A stretch of DNA of 64,000 nt from Veillonella rodentium (GCF_900187285.1 NZ_LT906470.1:169501-233500); one strand, 5' to 3'; shown: positions 17,328 to 27,461, numbered from the stretch's first letter. Notes: generated by a model not told the origin, from the letters alone. Program-made: numbers and translations.

Positions 17328-18929
17328 ATGGTACAGCAGCAATTGCCTACGGGGTTTCGCGATGATGTAGGGGCTTTGGCGGAACGCAAGGATGATATGG
17401 GCCGCTATGTGCTGGATCTGTGTCGGAATCGTGGATATACGAAAATTTCGACGCCTCTCATGGAGTACAAGGATGTGTTTCAAGGGTATGCCATGGGGCG
17501 TCAACATATGTACGAGTTCCTCGACGGTACGGCTAAGTCCATTGTGGTTCGTCCTGATCTGACCATGCCTATCGGTCGTTTTCTGGCGACGACGAATATC
17601 GAGTTGCCGCGTAAATTCTATTATCTCGGAGATGTATTGGGACGCACCGAGAAGCATCGCGGCGGGATCAATCAGGTGACGCAGGGCGGAATCGAGCTCG
17701 TCGGGTATGAGTCGATGGCGGCTGAACAGGAATGTATCGATCTCATCAAGGAGGTCAATCAGACACAGCTGAAAGGCGCATTGCAACTTGAGCTGGGGGA
17801 TGCGCGATTTGCGTTTGCTATTACCGATGCGCTGGGGCTCAGCGATGATGAACGAACACCTTTACTGGATGCGTTATTTGCGAAAAATCTTCCTCTTTAT
17901 GAAAGTATCATCAAGGTTTACGAAAATAGTGCACTGTATCCGTTCCTTGCAGTGTGGCCGCGTTTGTTCGGGACCATTGATGAGGTGTTATCCGAATTGT
18001 CCGGTGTTATTTTACCGGCCCCCGCACAGCGGTTGTGGGACGCATTGATGGAGTTCGGTCAATCCGTTGAGGCTGACGGACAAGCGGTACGTATCGACTT
18101 ATCGAATCAGCCGCCTCAATCCTACTATACGGGGCTGACTTTCAGAGGTTTTGTGGACGGTGTGTCTCAATATATCGTCAGCGGCGGTCGTTATGATAAG
18201 CTGCTAAATAACTTTGACGGTAATCCCGTGCATGCGGTGGGGATGGCTTTCAATATCGATGTCCTTACCGACGTGAGCGCCTCGGTTACATCTGCCGTGA
18301 CGAGTGGATCCGGGAAGCTTCGTATCGCTCTCACGAAGGGCCGCGTGGAGGAACAGGCTGTTCCGTTACTGGAAGCATGCGGTATCGATTGTGAACCGCT
18401 CCGGAACAAAGCCCGTAAGCTCATCATTCCGCTCGGAGATGAGCTGGAGATCATTTTGGTGAAAGGCGGAGATGTGACGACATATCTGAATAATGGGGTC
18501 GTAGATATCGGAATCGTCGGCAGTGATGTGCTGGATGAGCAGGAACAGACGAGTTATCAATTATTAGATCTTAAGACGGGGCAATGTCAATTTATCCTGG
18601 CATCGCTTGGCGGATATAATCCGAAAGAGGGGCGTCGTCAGCGTATCGGCACGAAGTATCCCGTAGTGACGAAACAGTATTTCGGAGCTCAGGATGTGGA
18701 AATCATCAAGATTGAAGGCTCCGTAGAGCTGGCGCCTCTTGTAGGCTTGGCGGATGCCATCGTGGATATTACGGAAACGGGTACAACTTTGCGTGAGAAT
18801 AATTTGGAAATCTTTGACCGGTTGCAGCGCATTTCAACACGGCTTGTGGCGAATCCGCTGGCATTGAAACAAAAACGAAATACCATTTTTAAGTTGATAG
18901 ATCAACTGTCCGAGGAGATTAATCAATAG
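17328..18929 (+). CDS. hisZG: Fused ATP phosphoribosyltransferase: HisZ regulatory domain plus short HisG
   Basis: First enzyme of histidine synthesis, joining ATP and PRPP. The chain of about 533 residues fuses two normally separate proteins. Residues 1 to about 320 are HisZ, a histidyl-tRNA-synthetase-like regulatory subunit (LPTGFRDD start, VRPDLTMPIGR, then YYTGLTFRGF and SGGRYDKL). From about 330 to the end it is short-form HisG (LRIALTKGRVEEQ, VKGGDVTTYL, and the PRPP-binding DITETGTTLREN). Short HisG needs HisZ for activity, so the fusion fixes their ratio. Three in-frame ATGs exist (17307, 17319, 17328); GAAAGGA at 17313-17319 favours 17328. It heads the main his operon. Confidence 0.9.
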   Translation: MVQQQLPTGFRDDVGALAERKDDMGRYVLDLCRNRGYTKISTPLMEYKDVFQGYAMGRQHMYEFLDGTAKSIVVRPDLTMPIGRFLATTNIELPRKFYYLGDVLGRTEKHRGGINQVTQGGIELVGYESMAAEQECIDLIKEVNQTQLKGALQLELGDARFAFAITDALGLSDDERTPLLDALFAKNLPLYESIIKVYENSALYPFLAVWPRLFGTIDEVLSELSGVILPAPAQRLWDALMEFGQSVEADGQAVRIDLSNQPPQSYYTGLTFRGFVDGVSQYIVSGGRYDKLLNNFDGNPVHAVGMAFNIDVLTDVSASVTSAVTSGSGKLRIALTKGRVEEQAVPLLEACGIDCEPLRNKARKLIIPLGDELEIILVKGGDVTTYLNNGVVDIGIVGSDVLDEQEQTSYQLLDLKTGQCQFILASLGGYNPKEGRRQRIGTKYPVVTKQYFGAQDVEIIKIEGSVELAPLVGLADAIVDITETGTTLRENNLEIFDRLQRISTRLVANPLALKQKRNTIFKLIDQLSEEINQ

Positions 18930-19005
18930 TAGCGATAACGAGCAATGGTGAAATAATACTTAAATAGGTATTATTTAAAACACTCAAACGGAAAGAAGGA
19001 TGGAA

Positions 19006-20280
19006 ATGAAAATTTATAAGGAATCGCTGGACTCGATGCTTTCTATTGTGCGTAATTATACGCAGCAGACGACAGATATGGAAATCGAGCGGCGAGTGTA
19101 TGATATTATCAGCGATGTGCGTATGAACGGAGATACGGCGTTACGCGCCTATTCGGAAAAATTTGACGGTGTCAGCATTGATACTTTCAGAGTCCCTCAG
19201 GCGGATATCGATGCGGCGTATGAATCATTGCCGAATGATCTCAAGGCGGCCCTTCTCAAGGCAAAGGAAAACATTACGGAATTTCACAGCCGTGAGATTG
19301 AACAAGGGTTTGTGGACATGGATACGCCGGGCATTATTCGCGGTCAAAAGGTGATTCCTTTGGCGCGCGTCGGTCTGTACGTGCCGGGCGGTACGGCGGC
19401 ATATCCGTCGACTATCATGATGACGGCATTGCCGGCTAAGATTGCGGGTGTTAAGGAAATCATTATGGTGACGCCGCCTCAAAAGGATGGCATCAATCCG
19501 GCCGTGCTGGGGGCGGCGAAAATAGCCGGCGTCGACGCGGTGTATCAGGTGGGCGGCGCTCAAGGTGTGGCGGCCCTCGCATACGGCACGGAAACGATTC
19601 CGAAGGTTGATAAAATCGTGGGCCCCGGCAATATCTACGTGGCTACCGCAAAGCGCCAGGTGTTCGGTCAGGTCGATATCGATATGATCGCCGGCCCCAG
19701 TGAAATCGGTGTTATTGCGGATGACAGTGCAAATCCGGTGCATCTTGCGGCGGACCTTTTGTCGCAGGCGGAGCACGATGCGCGGGCTCGGGCTATCATG
19801 GTGACCACCAGTGAAAGCTTGGCAAATGCCGTGTCGGATGAGGTGGAACGTCAACTTAAGACGTTACCTCGTGAAAGCATCGCGCGTCCCGCGATTGAAA
19901 ACAACAGCTATATTGCGGTGCTGAATTCTGTGGAGGATATGTTTACGGTCATGAATGAAGTGGCGCCGGAGCATTTGGAAATTCAGCTGCCGGATCCGAT
20001 GAGTTATATGAGTCTGGTTCAGAACGCAGGCTCCGTATTTCTCGGTGCATATGCGTCCGAGCCGTTAGGGGACTATGTGGGCGGTACGAACCATGTACTC
20101 CCTACCAGCGGTACGGCGCGGTTCTCGTCTCCGTTAGGGGTATATGATTTTGTGAAACGCACATCTTTCACTCAATTTACGAAGAAACGATTACAGGAAG
20201 TGTCGAAACACATTACCACCTTGGCGCGTACCGAAGGCCTTGAGGCTCATGCGCGCGCTATCGAAGTGAGATTTGAGTAA
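19006..20280 (+). CDS. hisD: Histidinol dehydrogenase
   Basis: Zn- and NAD-dependent enzyme of 424 residues catalysing the last two steps of histidine synthesis, histidinol to histidine. Family motifs: GLYVPGGTAAYPST around 120, GPGNIYVATAK, DMIAGPSE, the metal and catalytic region LSQAEHDARA, and VAPEHLEIQ with the general-base Glu-His pair. ATG codons at 19000 and 19006 are both in frame; the AAGGA site favours 19006. It lies about 75 bases after hisZG. Confidence 0.96.
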   Translation: MKIYKESLDSMLSIVRNYTQQTTDMEIERRVYDIISDVRMNGDTALRAYSEKFDGVSIDTFRVPQADIDAAYESLPNDLKAALLKAKENITEFHSREIEQGFVDMDTPGIIRGQKVIPLARVGLYVPGGTAAYPSTIMMTALPAKIAGVKEIIMVTPPQKDGINPAVLGAAKIAGVDAVYQVGGAQGVAALAYGTETIPKVDKIVGPGNIYVATAKRQVFGQVDIDMIAGPSEIGVIADDSANPVHLAADLLSQAEHDARARAIMVTTSESLANAVSDEVERQLKTLPRESIARPAIENNSYIAVLNSVEDMFTVMNEVAPEHLEIQLPDPMSYMSLVQNAGSVFLGAYASEPLGDYVGGTNHVLPTSGTARFSSPLGVYDFVKRTSFTQFTKKRLQEVSKHITTLARTEGLEAHARAIEVRFE

Positions 20281-20417
20281 TTGCGGAAATATCGCATTAA
20301 GGCAAATTAGTATAGTTCATAGCGCTTGTCATTAAGGCGGTTTCGAGCAATTCAAGGCATATGTTTAAACGGAAGTTGCCGATTGTTATGTGAAAGATTA
20401 ATTATTGAGAGGATATC

Positions 20418-21008
20418 ATGATACGAACAGGAACGGTGCAGCGCAGGACTGCAGAAACGGATATTATTGTGGAGTTTGCCCTCGACGGCAATCAGGCGAA
20501 CAGTATTTCGACGGGCATCGGCTTTTTTGATCATATGCTGACCCTCTTTGCGAAACACGGTCGCTTCGGGCTCGTTGTAAAAGCGAACGGCGACACATAT
20601 GTTGATGCGCATCACACTGTTGAGGATGTGGGTCTTGCCTTGGGGCAGGCCTTGGTGAAAGCCCTGGGTGACAAGGTCGGCATCGAGCGTTACGGTGATG
20701 CGTGGGTGCCTATGGATGAGGCTTTGACACAGGTTGTCATCGATCTGAGCGGCCGTCCGTACCTCGTATTTCAAGGTGAGTGGAATACGCCTGTGCTGGG
20801 AGGTAACTTTGAAACGGAATTGGTGGAGGACTTCTTTCAGGCCCTCGCCATGAGCGGCGCCATGAATTTACATGTGCACAATCTGTACGGTCGCAATACG
20901 CATCATATTATTGAAAGCATGTTTAAGGCGACGGGCCGTGCCTTGCGTAAGGCGGTAACCATCAATCCTGATATCGTCGGTGTCAATTCAACAAAAGGTA
21001 CCATATAA
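20418..21008 (+). CDS. hisB: Imidazoleglycerol-phosphate dehydratase
   Basis: Monofunctional HisB of 196 residues; the phosphatase half found in enterobacteria is absent, consistent with the separate HisJ upstream. The two manganese-binding motifs are clear: [10 protein letters not shown] around 60-70 and [10 protein letters not shown] around 158-167. It converts imidazole glycerol phosphate to imidazole acetol phosphate. The 137-base gap before it contains no clear gene. Confidence 0.96.
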   Translation: MIRTGTVQRRTAETDIIVEFALDGNQANSISTGIGFFDHMLTLFAKHGRFGLVVKANGDTYVDAHHTVEDVGLALGQALVKALGDKVGIERYGDAWVPMDEALTQVVIDLSGRPYLVFQGEWNTPVLGGNFETELVEDFFQALAMSGAMNLHVHNLYGRNTHHIIESMFKATGRALRKAVTINPDIVGVNSTKGTI

Positions 21009-21047
21009 AAACGTATTAATTTGTTTTATATAAGAATAGAGGTCATT

Positions 21048-21791
21048 ATGATTTTTCCGGCAATCGATTTGCAAAATGGTCGCAGTGTACGCCTTTACAA
21101 GGGGGACTTTACTCAAGAGACGGTTATCAATCCCGATCCGGTGGCGCAGGCCAAAGCGTATGAAGCTTCAGGGGTAGGGGCTCTGCATCTGGTGGATTTG
21201 GACGGCGCCAAGGCGGGCAAGCCCGTTAACGTGGATGTGGTGAAAGCGGTGCGTTCAGCTTTCACAGGTATTTTGGAGATAGGTGGCGGCATTCGCGATG
21301 AAGCTGCGGTGGATGCATACCTCTCGATGGGGGTAAATCGCATTATTTTAGGCTCCGTGGCGCTGAAGAATCCGGAATTTACGAAGCGAATGTTGAAAAA
21401 ATACGGCGCTGAGCGCATCGTTATCGGCGTGGACGGCAAAAACGGAAAGGTCGCCGCCGAGGGTTGGCTCGATCAGTCGGACGTGGGAATGTCTGATCTT
21501 ATCGAAATCATGGCTGAAGCCGGCGCGAAGTATTTTATCGTTACCGACGTGGATAGAGACGGTACGATGGAAGGAGCCAACGAAGACTTGTTGGGAGACT
21601 TACAGGTGAAGTTTCCGTCGGTGCGCATCATCGCATCCGGCGGTATTCGGAATATGACGGATATTGAGGCTTTGGAGGCGCGAGGTATAATGGACAGTGT
21701 CGTAGGTAAGGCGCTTTACGAAGGGACAATTACGCTGGAGGCTATTGCGGAACGAAATAAATGCAATAAGCGAAGTAATAGACGTAAATAG
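21048..21791 (+). CDS. hisA: ProFAR isomerase
   Basis: TIM-barrel isomerase of 247 residues (phosphoribosylformimino-5-aminoimidazole carboxamide ribotide isomerase). Motifs: FPAIDLQNGRSVRL at the start, LVDLDGAKAG, the phosphate-binding GGGIRD and SGGIRN loops, and VTDVDRDGTMEG with a catalytic Asp. An in-frame ATG at 21021 lies upstream, but AGAGG before 21048 and the MIFPAID start fit the family. The protein has a short basic tail. Confidence 0.95.
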   Translation: MIFPAIDLQNGRSVRLYKGDFTQETVINPDPVAQAKAYEASGVGALHLVDLDGAKAGKPVNVDVVKAVRSAFTGILEIGGGIRDEAAVDAYLSMGVNRIILGSVALKNPEFTKRMLKKYGAERIVIGVDGKNGKVAAEGWLDQSDVGMSDLIEIMAEAGAKYFIVTDVDRDGTMEGANEDLLGDLQVKFPSVRIIASGGIRNMTDIEALEARGIMDSVVGKALYEGTITLEAIAERNKCNKRSNRRK

Positions 21792-21889
21792 ATGAGATAA
21801 CCAGATATATGAATGGTGTAGTAAATTTAGTGAATACGAGTAGAGAATAAATGTAATCATTAGATGGATGCTCAATAGAAAGGAACGGT

Positions 21890-22648
21890 ATGTTAGCAAA
21901 ACGGATTATCCCGTGTCTCGATGTGGATGACGGGCGCGTGAAAAAGGGCGTTAACTTTGTGAACCTTGTGGATGTAGGAAGTCCCGTGGATATTGCTGCG
22001 TCTTATGAACAGCAGCAGGCGGACGAGCTCGTTTTTTTGGACATTACGGCCACCGTCGATGCCAGGACGACCATGCGCGATGTTGTGCAGAATATTTCCG
22101 CAAAGGTTTTCATGCCACTTACCGTGGGCGGAGGCATCAAGAGTATTGAGGATATGACTGCCTTGCTGAAAGCCGGTGCCGATAAGGTATCCTTAAATTC
22201 GGCGGCGTTGGCTGATCCGCAGCTCATCAGCGCGGGTGCTCAAAAATTCGGTAATCAATGCATGGTAGTGGCTATTGACGTGAAAACCGATGAAGACACG
22301 GGCGAATGGTATGTATATACTCACGGGGGCCGGAATCGAACAGAGAAAAAGGCTCTTGAATGGGCGAAGGAAGCGGTATCGCGCGGCGCCGGAGAATTGC
22401 TGGTGACGAGCATGGATAAGGACGGTACAAAGTCGGGCTTTGATATTGCGTTATACAAAGCCATCGAATCGGTTGTGGATGTGCCGATTATCGCATCCGG
22501 CGGTGCCGGAACGGTACAGGACTTTATAGACCTCTTTGAACAAACCGGCGTAACGGGGGCTCTCGCAGCATCCATATTTCATTTCGGGGAGATCAAAATA
22601 CCGGAACTCAAGGCGGAACTGAGAAAATGTGGTATTCCCGTACGGTAA
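21890..22648 (+). CDS. hisF: Imidazole glycerol phosphate synthase, cyclase subunit
   Basis: TIM-barrel cyclase of 252 residues. It works with HisH to make imidazole glycerol phosphate and AICAR. Motifs: [16 protein letters not shown] with the catalytic Asp11, [26 protein letters not shown] with the second catalytic Asp, and SGGAGT. The AGAAAGGAA ribosome site is well placed. A 98-base gap after hisA contains no gene. Confidence 0.97.
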   Translation: MLAKRIIPCLDVDDGRVKKGVNFVNLVDVGSPVDIAASYEQQQADELVFLDITATVDARTTMRDVVQNISAKVFMPLTVGGGIKSIEDMTALLKAGADKVSLNSAALADPQLISAGAQKFGNQCMVVAIDVKTDEDTGEWYVYTHGGRNRTEKKALEWAKEAVSRGAGELLVTSMDKDGTKSGFDIALYKAIESVVDVPIIASGGAGTVQDFIDLFEQTGVTGALAASIFHFGEIKIPELKAELRKCGIPVR

Positions 22649-22721
22649 AATTTAAGGTAAATTTTAAAGTGTATACTAATAAATGCTATTTTCACAGTAA
22701 GCGTTTCAAGAGGAGGGCTTT

Positions 22722-23036
22722 ATGAAACCTGACTTTGATAAAGGTAACGGTCTCCTGCCGACGGTTGTGCAGGATGTCCGTACAAAGGACGTTCTCATGG
22801 TGGCGTGGATGAATGAAGAAAGCTTTCACAAGACCCTGGAAACGAAGGAGACGTGGTTCTGGTCCAGATCGCGTGGGGAGTTGTGGCATAAAGGCGCTAC
22901 AAGCGGTCATGTGCAGCGGGTTGTGAAGATGGCACTTGATTGTGACGGCGATACGCTGCTCGTTCAGGTGAAACCGCAAGGGCCGGCCTGCCACACGGGA
23001 CGCACCAGCTGTTTTTTTAATGATGTTGAGTTGTAG
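22722..23036 (+). CDS. hisI: Phosphoribosyl-AMP cyclohydrolase
   Basis: Enzyme of 104 residues that opens the adenine ring of phosphoribosyl-AMP. Motifs: [12 protein letters not shown], the Mg/Zn-binding LDCDGDTLL and the Cys-containing HTGRTSCFF. It is separate from HisE, unlike in enterobacteria where HisIE is fused; the hisE gene begins 18 bases later. Confidence 0.95.
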   Translation: MKPDFDKGNGLLPTVVQDVRTKDVLMVAWMNEESFHKTLETKETWFWSRSRGELWHKGATSGHVQRVVKMALDCDGDTLLVQVKPQGPACHTGRTSCFFNDVEL

Positions 23037-23054
23037 AGATTGTGGGGAATATAG

Positions 23055-23381
23055 ATGGCACGGCAGACATTGAGCGAATTATACGATATTATCAGACGGC
23101 GTAAAGCGGCGCCGAAGGAAGGGTCTTATACAAATTATCTTTTTGATAAGGGACTCGACAAGATTCTGAAAAAGGTAGGCGAAGAGGCTACGGAGGTTGT
23201 CATCGCCGCGAAGAACGAAAATAAACAGGAACTCATCTATGAAACGGCTGACGTATTGTATCACTTGCTGGTGCTGTTGGTGGAAAAAGAGATCCCTTAC
23301 GAGGCGATTGAAGCCGAATTGGCGAGCCGTGAAGGGATTGTGAGCAAGACAACGGATCGGCCGGAGATTACGAATTTATAA
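23055..23381 (+). CDS. hisE: Phosphoribosyl-ATP pyrophosphatase
   Basis: MazG-like pyrophosphatase of 108 residues, second step of histidine synthesis. The metal-binding signature KVGEEATEVVIAAK (about 40-53) and the ETADVLYHLLVLL helix are diagnostic. It is translated just after hisI and acts one step before it. Confidence 0.95.
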   Translation: MARQTLSELYDIIRRRKAAPKEGSYTNYLFDKGLDKILKKVGEEATEVVIAAKNENKQELIYETADVLYHLLVLLVEKEIPYEAIEAELASREGIVSKTTDRPEITNL

Positions 23382-23415
23382 AAATAGGCAGTAACGGTGT
23401 CGGAAAGGATGGATT

Positions 23416-24492
23416 ATGAAAGAGATTATTCGTACATTACAACCATATGTGCCGGAGGAGCCGGCGCAAGCGGTTAAAAGTCGTCTCGGGGTGGACCGTC
23501 TGGTGCGACTGTCGGCGAATGAAAATCCTTACGGTACATCTCCGGAGGTGCGCGAAGCGATTTTGTCCTATGTGACGCATAATGATGCGAACTACTATCC
23601 GGACGGCAATGCGACGTCCTTGCGGGCGAAATTGGCGGAGTATTGGCGGGTTAAGCCGGAGCAGCTGGTCATCGGTGTCGGTCTCGATGAGGTTATCGCC
23701 ATGGTCAACAAGACATTGATTAATGCGGGGGACTCCGTCGTGGTCAGCACGCCGGCCTTTTCGGAATACGCCTTGAACGGTCTTGTGGAAGGCGCCGAAA
23801 TTCGTGAGGTGCCCGCTGATTTTGAAACGGGGCATTATGATTTCTCGTCCCTCGTGAAAGCGGTGGATCATACGACACGTCTCGTCTGGATCTGTAATCC
23901 CAATAATCCGACGGGGACGTATGAATCGGTGGAAGATATCCGGCGCTTTGTGGAAACCATACCGACAGATACGCTGGTGATCATCGATGAAGCGTATATC
24001 GACTTTGTCACGTCCGTAGCGGTGCCGACGGCACGGGCTCTGCTTGATGAGTTTCCTAATGTAGCGATTATGCGCACCTTTTCAAAGGCTTACGGCCTTG
24101 CAAACTATCGCGTAGGTTATATGATGGCGCCGGTGGAATTGGCGAATTACATTCAGACCATTCGCCTGCCGTACAACCTCAATACATTGTCTCAGGTGGC
24201 GGCGGAGGCGGCTTTTGCGGATCAGGATTTTTTAGCGCGTACGGTGTCTCAAAATGCGGCGGAACGGGATATATGGGAATCGCTTTTTGATGAACTGAGG
24301 ATTCACTATTATAAAAGCGAAGCGAATTTTATCTTCTTCACCGTGCCTGATGCGGACGGATTAGCCGATGTATGGCTTTCGGCGGGATATCAGGTGCGCC
24401 GGGGGCAGCGTCCGAATTGGCTGCGTCTCACCATTCCGGCCGCGCAGGACGGAGATAGAATGCGGGCTATTTTGCGCGAGTATATGGCATAA
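23416..24492 (+). CDS. hisC: Histidinol-phosphate aminotransferase
   Basis: PLP-dependent class II aminotransferase of 358 residues converting imidazole acetol phosphate to histidinol phosphate with glutamate. The substrate-binding LSANENPYGTSP, NPNNPTGT, DEAYIDF and the PLP-lysine region RTFSKAYGLANYRVGY are present. It lies 35 bases after hisE. Confidence 0.96.
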   Translation: MKEIIRTLQPYVPEEPAQAVKSRLGVDRLVRLSANENPYGTSPEVREAILSYVTHNDANYYPDGNATSLRAKLAEYWRVKPEQLVIGVGLDEVIAMVNKTLINAGDSVVVSTPAFSEYALNGLVEGAEIREVPADFETGHYDFSSLVKAVDHTTRLVWICNPNNPTGTYESVEDIRRFVETIPTDTLVIIDEAYIDFVTSVAVPTARALLDEFPNVAIMRTFSKAYGLANYRVGYMMAPVELANYIQTIRLPYNLNTLSQVAAEAAFADQDFLARTVSQNAAERDIWESLFDELRIHYYKSEANFIFFTVPDADGLADVWLSAGYQVRRGQRPNWLRLTIPAAQDGDRMRAILREYMA

Positions 24493-24546
24493 ACAGAAAT
24501 TAGTATAAGTGAGTATATAACGGTAGGCATCGGAAAGGAACATACC

Positions 24547-25161
24547 ATGATTGCCATAATTGATTATGATGCGGGAAATACATTCAACGTTCAAAAGGCG
24601 TTGGCCTATATCGGTCTTGACGCGGTATTGACGGCCGATGCCGATACAATCGTACAGGCGGACGGTGTCATTCTGCCCGGCGTGGGCGCTTATGCGGCGG
24701 CCATGACCGTGTTGAAGGAACGAGGCCTTGTCGAGCCGCTTTTAGAGGTGGTAAAACGAAATATTCCGCTCCTCGGTATCTGCCTCGGCATGCAGCTTTT
24801 GTTTGACGAATCGGAGGAATACGGACCTACGCCGGGTCTTGGAATCATTCCGGGCGTTGTGAAAGCCATCCCTAGAGATACGGGGCTTCGCGTTCCTCAT
24901 ATGGGATGGAATCAGAATACGGTGCATCATCGGGAGAGTGCTTTCAGGGGCATCGATGGACAGTATACGTATTTTGTTCATTCATACTATGTGGATACCG
25001 ACCCAAAATACATTACGTCTACCGCCGATTACGGCATGGCCGTGCCGGGGATTGTCGAGTGCGGTTCGGTATACGGTATGCAATTTCATCCGGAGAAGAG
25101 CGGAGCCGTAGGACTCGATTTACTTCGCACATTTGGTAACATTACGAAGTTGATACAATAG
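24547..25161 (+). CDS. hisH: Imidazole glycerol phosphate synthase, glutamine amidotransferase subunit
   Basis: Class I amidotransferase of 204 residues that releases ammonia from glutamine and passes it through HisF. The nucleophile Cys in LLGICLGMQLLF (about 78-89) and the His-x-Glu pair in GMQFHPEKSG complete the triad. Last gene of the his operon; with it the pathway in this window is complete from PRPP+ATP to histidine. Confidence 0.96.
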   Translation: MIAIIDYDAGNTFNVQKALAYIGLDAVLTADADTIVQADGVILPGVGAYAAAMTVLKERGLVEPLLEVVKRNIPLLGICLGMQLLFDESEEYGPTPGLGIIPGVVKAIPRDTGLRVPHMGWNQNTVHHRESAFRGIDGQYTYFVHSYYVDTDPKYITSTADYGMAVPGIVECGSVYGMQFHPEKSGAVGLDLLRTFGNITKLIQ

Positions 25162-25198
25162 AATGTATAGTGACAGATATAACCGGTTAAGCGTAAAG

Positions 25199-25237
25199 AA
25201 AAAGGCATTTTCCCGAAACGGGAGAATGCCTCTTTTT
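25199..25237 (+). terminator. Terminator of the histidine operon
   Basis: A 13-bp stem (AGGCATTTTCCCG with its complement) and AAAC loop is followed by CTTTTT, 40 bases after the hisH stop. A-runs upstream make it symmetrical. Confidence 0.85.
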
Positions 25238-25282
25238 AATGCGTTTTTATCATAGTAAACTTTCAAAATGAGAAATCAATTA

Positions 25283-25310
25283 TTGACACATTTCTGATTA
25301 GTTATACAAT
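25283..25310 (+). promoter_or_regulatory. Promoter of cstA
   Basis: TTGACA at 25283-25288 and TACAAT at 25305-25310 are separated by 16 bp, giving a leader of about 100 nt before the chosen start codon. Confidence 0.65.
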
Positions 25311-25417
25311 AAACTTGTAAGTACAAAAGTATAGAGAGCCATAGTGGCATGGTAAAAATAGTTTTATTTGTTATATTCATATGTGCACCATGTCACGGGA
25401 CAATTGGAGGTGTTTAT

Positions 25418-27250
25418 ATGGTTATGAACGGTATTTACTTAGTTATAGCCTCCGCGTGTATTCTAATTTTAGCGTACCGCTTTTATGGGGCTTTCATAGC
25501 GGCGAAGGTGCTCACCTTGGACCAGTATCGTCCGACGCCGGCTATGGTTCACAACGATGGTCATGATTATGTACCGACCAATAAATGGGTTACATTCGGT
25601 CATCACTTCGCGGCTATCGCCGGTGCAGGTCCTCTCGTAGGCCCTGTTATCGCGGCTCAGTTCGGCTATTTACCGGGCGCTTTGTGGATCCTTATCGGTT
25701 CCGTCGTGGCCGGTGCCGTACACGACATGGTTATTCTCTTCGCATCCGTCCGTTACGACGGCAAGTCCATTGCGGATATTGCACGCGAGGAGATCAGCAA
25801 ATGGGCCGGCTTCGGTGCCATGCTTGCCACATTGTTCCTGTTGATTATCACCCTTGCAGGGATGGCTGTAGTTGTGGCGAACGCGTTGCACAATTCTCCT
25901 TGGGGCTTCTTCTCCGTATTCGCCACGATTCCGATTGCCATCTTTATCGGCATTTATTTGAAATGGTTGCGTCCCGGTAAAATTCAGGAAGCTACCGTTA
26001 TCGGTGTGGCTTTGATTTTTGCGGCTATTATTTACGGTCCGAATGTGGCTGCCAGCGAATATGCGCATTGGTTTACGTATGACTTACAGACCATTGAAAT
26101 CATGCTTGCTATTTACGGTTTCTTTGCAGCCGCACTTCCTGTATGGCTCTTGTTAGCACCTCGTGATTATTTATCTACGTATCTTAAAATCGGTACTATC
26201 GGTGCATTGGCACTCGGTATAATTATCGTAATGCCTGAAATTCAGATGCCGGCCATCACTCCTTATATCTATGGCGGCGGCCCTGTATTGAAAGGTTCCG
26301 TATTCCCTTATATTTTCATTACTATCGCCTGCGGCGCGTTATCCGGTTTCCATACTGTTATCGCTACCGGTACGACACCTAAGATGCTTACTAATGAACG
26401 GGAAATTTTGCCTATCGGTTACGGTGCCATGTTGACGGAAGCGTTCATCGCCATGATGGCTTTGATCGCGGCGACTGCATTGCATCCTGATGATTATTTC
26501 GCAATTAACTCCACTGTAGAATCCTTTAAGGCGTTAGGCCTTCAGGTTCATGAACTGCCTAAATTGTCCGCAATGGTCGGCGAAGACTTGATGCATCGTC
26601 CCGGCGGTGCCGTATCCCTTGCTGTAGGGATGGCTCACATCTTCTCCAAATTACCTAACATGGATCATTTGATGGGCTATTGGTATCATTTCTGTATCAT
26701 GTTTGAAGCTTTGTTCATCATGACATTGATCGATGCCGGTACACGTGTAGGTCGTTATTTACTTCAGGAACTGCTCGGTCATTTCTACTATAAATTCAAC
26801 GATCAGCATTGGGCTCCCGGCGTGTACGGATGTGCCGCTTTGATTTGTGTATTATGGGGTTACCTCGTATTGCAGGGCAACATCGGTATCATCTGGCCTC
26901 TATTCGGTGTATCCAACCAATTGCTGGGCACCATGACATTGGCCGTAGGGACTACCGTTATCATGCGTCTCGGTCACAAACGGTATGCATGGGTAACAGG
27001 TATTCCGTGTGTGTTGATGGCTGTCGTTGCCATTACTGCCGATTTTGAAAACGTATTCAACAGTTATATTCCTGCGGGTAAATGGATTCTTGTAGCCTTC
27101 AGTGCGGCTATGTTCCTCATGATCCTTATTGTACTGGTCGAGGCTGTCCGCAGCTGGATCCGCTTGTCCGGTATTCCTCAGGACTATCGTACGCAGGCCG
27201 AGGTTGAAGCTGAAAGCCTTCTGAAATACGGTAAAGAAGCTAAAATCTGA
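25418..27250 (+). CDS. cstA: CstA-family carbon starvation protein / transporter
   Basis: Polytopic membrane protein of 610 residues with about 16 hydrophobic segments. Family members (CstA, BtsT/YjiY) transport pyruvate or peptides. Diagnostic stretches: HFAAIAGAGPLVGPV near residue 65, SGFHTVIATGTTPKM in the middle and FGVSNQLLGTM near the C-terminus. The same frame opens at 25349, but the TTGGAGG ribosome site at 25404-25410 is correctly spaced for the ATG at 25418. Single gene from its own promoter. Pyruvate uptake would suit a lactate- and pyruvate-using anaerobe; that is an inference. Confidence 0.93.
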   Translation: MVMNGIYLVIASACILILAYRFYGAFIAAKVLTLDQYRPTPAMVHNDGHDYVPTNKWVTFGHHFAAIAGAGPLVGPVIAAQFGYLPGALWILIGSVVAGAVHDMVILFASVRYDGKSIADIAREEISKWAGFGAMLATLFLLIITLAGMAVVVANALHNSPWGFFSVFATIPIAIFIGIYLKWLRPGKIQEATVIGVALIFAAIIYGPNVAASEYAHWFTYDLQTIEIMLAIYGFFAAALPVWLLLAPRDYLSTYLKIGTIGALALGIIIVMPEIQMPAITPYIYGGGPVLKGSVFPYIFITIACGALSGFHTVIATGTTPKMLTNEREILPIGYGAMLTEAFIAMMALIAATALHPDDYFAINSTVESFKALGLQVHELPKLSAMVGEDLMHRPGGAVSLAVGMAHIFSKLPNMDHLMGYWYHFCIMFEALFIMTLIDAGTRVGRYLLQELLGHFYYKFNDQHWAPGVYGCAALICVLWGYLVLQGNIGIIWPLFGVSNQLLGTMTLAVGTTVIMRLGHKRYAWVTGIPCVLMAVVAITADFENVFNSYIPAGKWILVAFSAAMFLMILIVLVEAVRSWIRLSGIPQDYRTQAEVEAESLLKYGKEAKI

Positions 27251-27346
27251 TCTGTTGTCGCGGTGATATATGTGTGAAGTGGAGTATGTTCATGACGGTG
27301 GCAAGGACATTCGATGATTTTAGAATATAAAATTCTATAGAATGTA

Positions 27347-27395
27347 TTGACATACGAAATTTATGAGTATATTATGTAGGTAAGTGATATATCAC
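27347..27395 (+). promoter_or_regulatory. Promoter of amtB with a 12-bp palindrome at the transcript start
   Basis: TTGACA (27347-27352) and TATTAT (27370-27375) are 17 bp apart. The perfect palindrome GTGATATATCAC (27384-27395) covers the expected start of transcription and could be an operator or a small 5' hairpin. Confidence 0.7.
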
Positions 27396-27418
27396 AACAA
27401 CAGCATAATCAGGTAACG

Positions 27419-27461
27419 GCGCCTTGTTTACAGAGTTTCTGTAGAACAGGGCGCTTTTTTT
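27419..27461 (+). terminator. Leader terminator (attenuator) just before amtB
   Basis: A 15-16 bp stem (27419-27433 with 27439-27454, one bulge) is followed by seven T. It lies after the amtB promoter and directly before the amtB ribosome site (AAAGGAG at 27467-27473). Transcripts from that promoter must read through it to reach amtB, which suggests regulated antitermination. It could also stop read-through from cstA. Confidence 0.75.

Noticed and set aside
19225-19854. Minus-strand open frame of 209 codons inside hisD
   Set aside because: It is His/Arg-rich, low-information sequence typical of an antisense shadow; hisD is certain on the plus strand.
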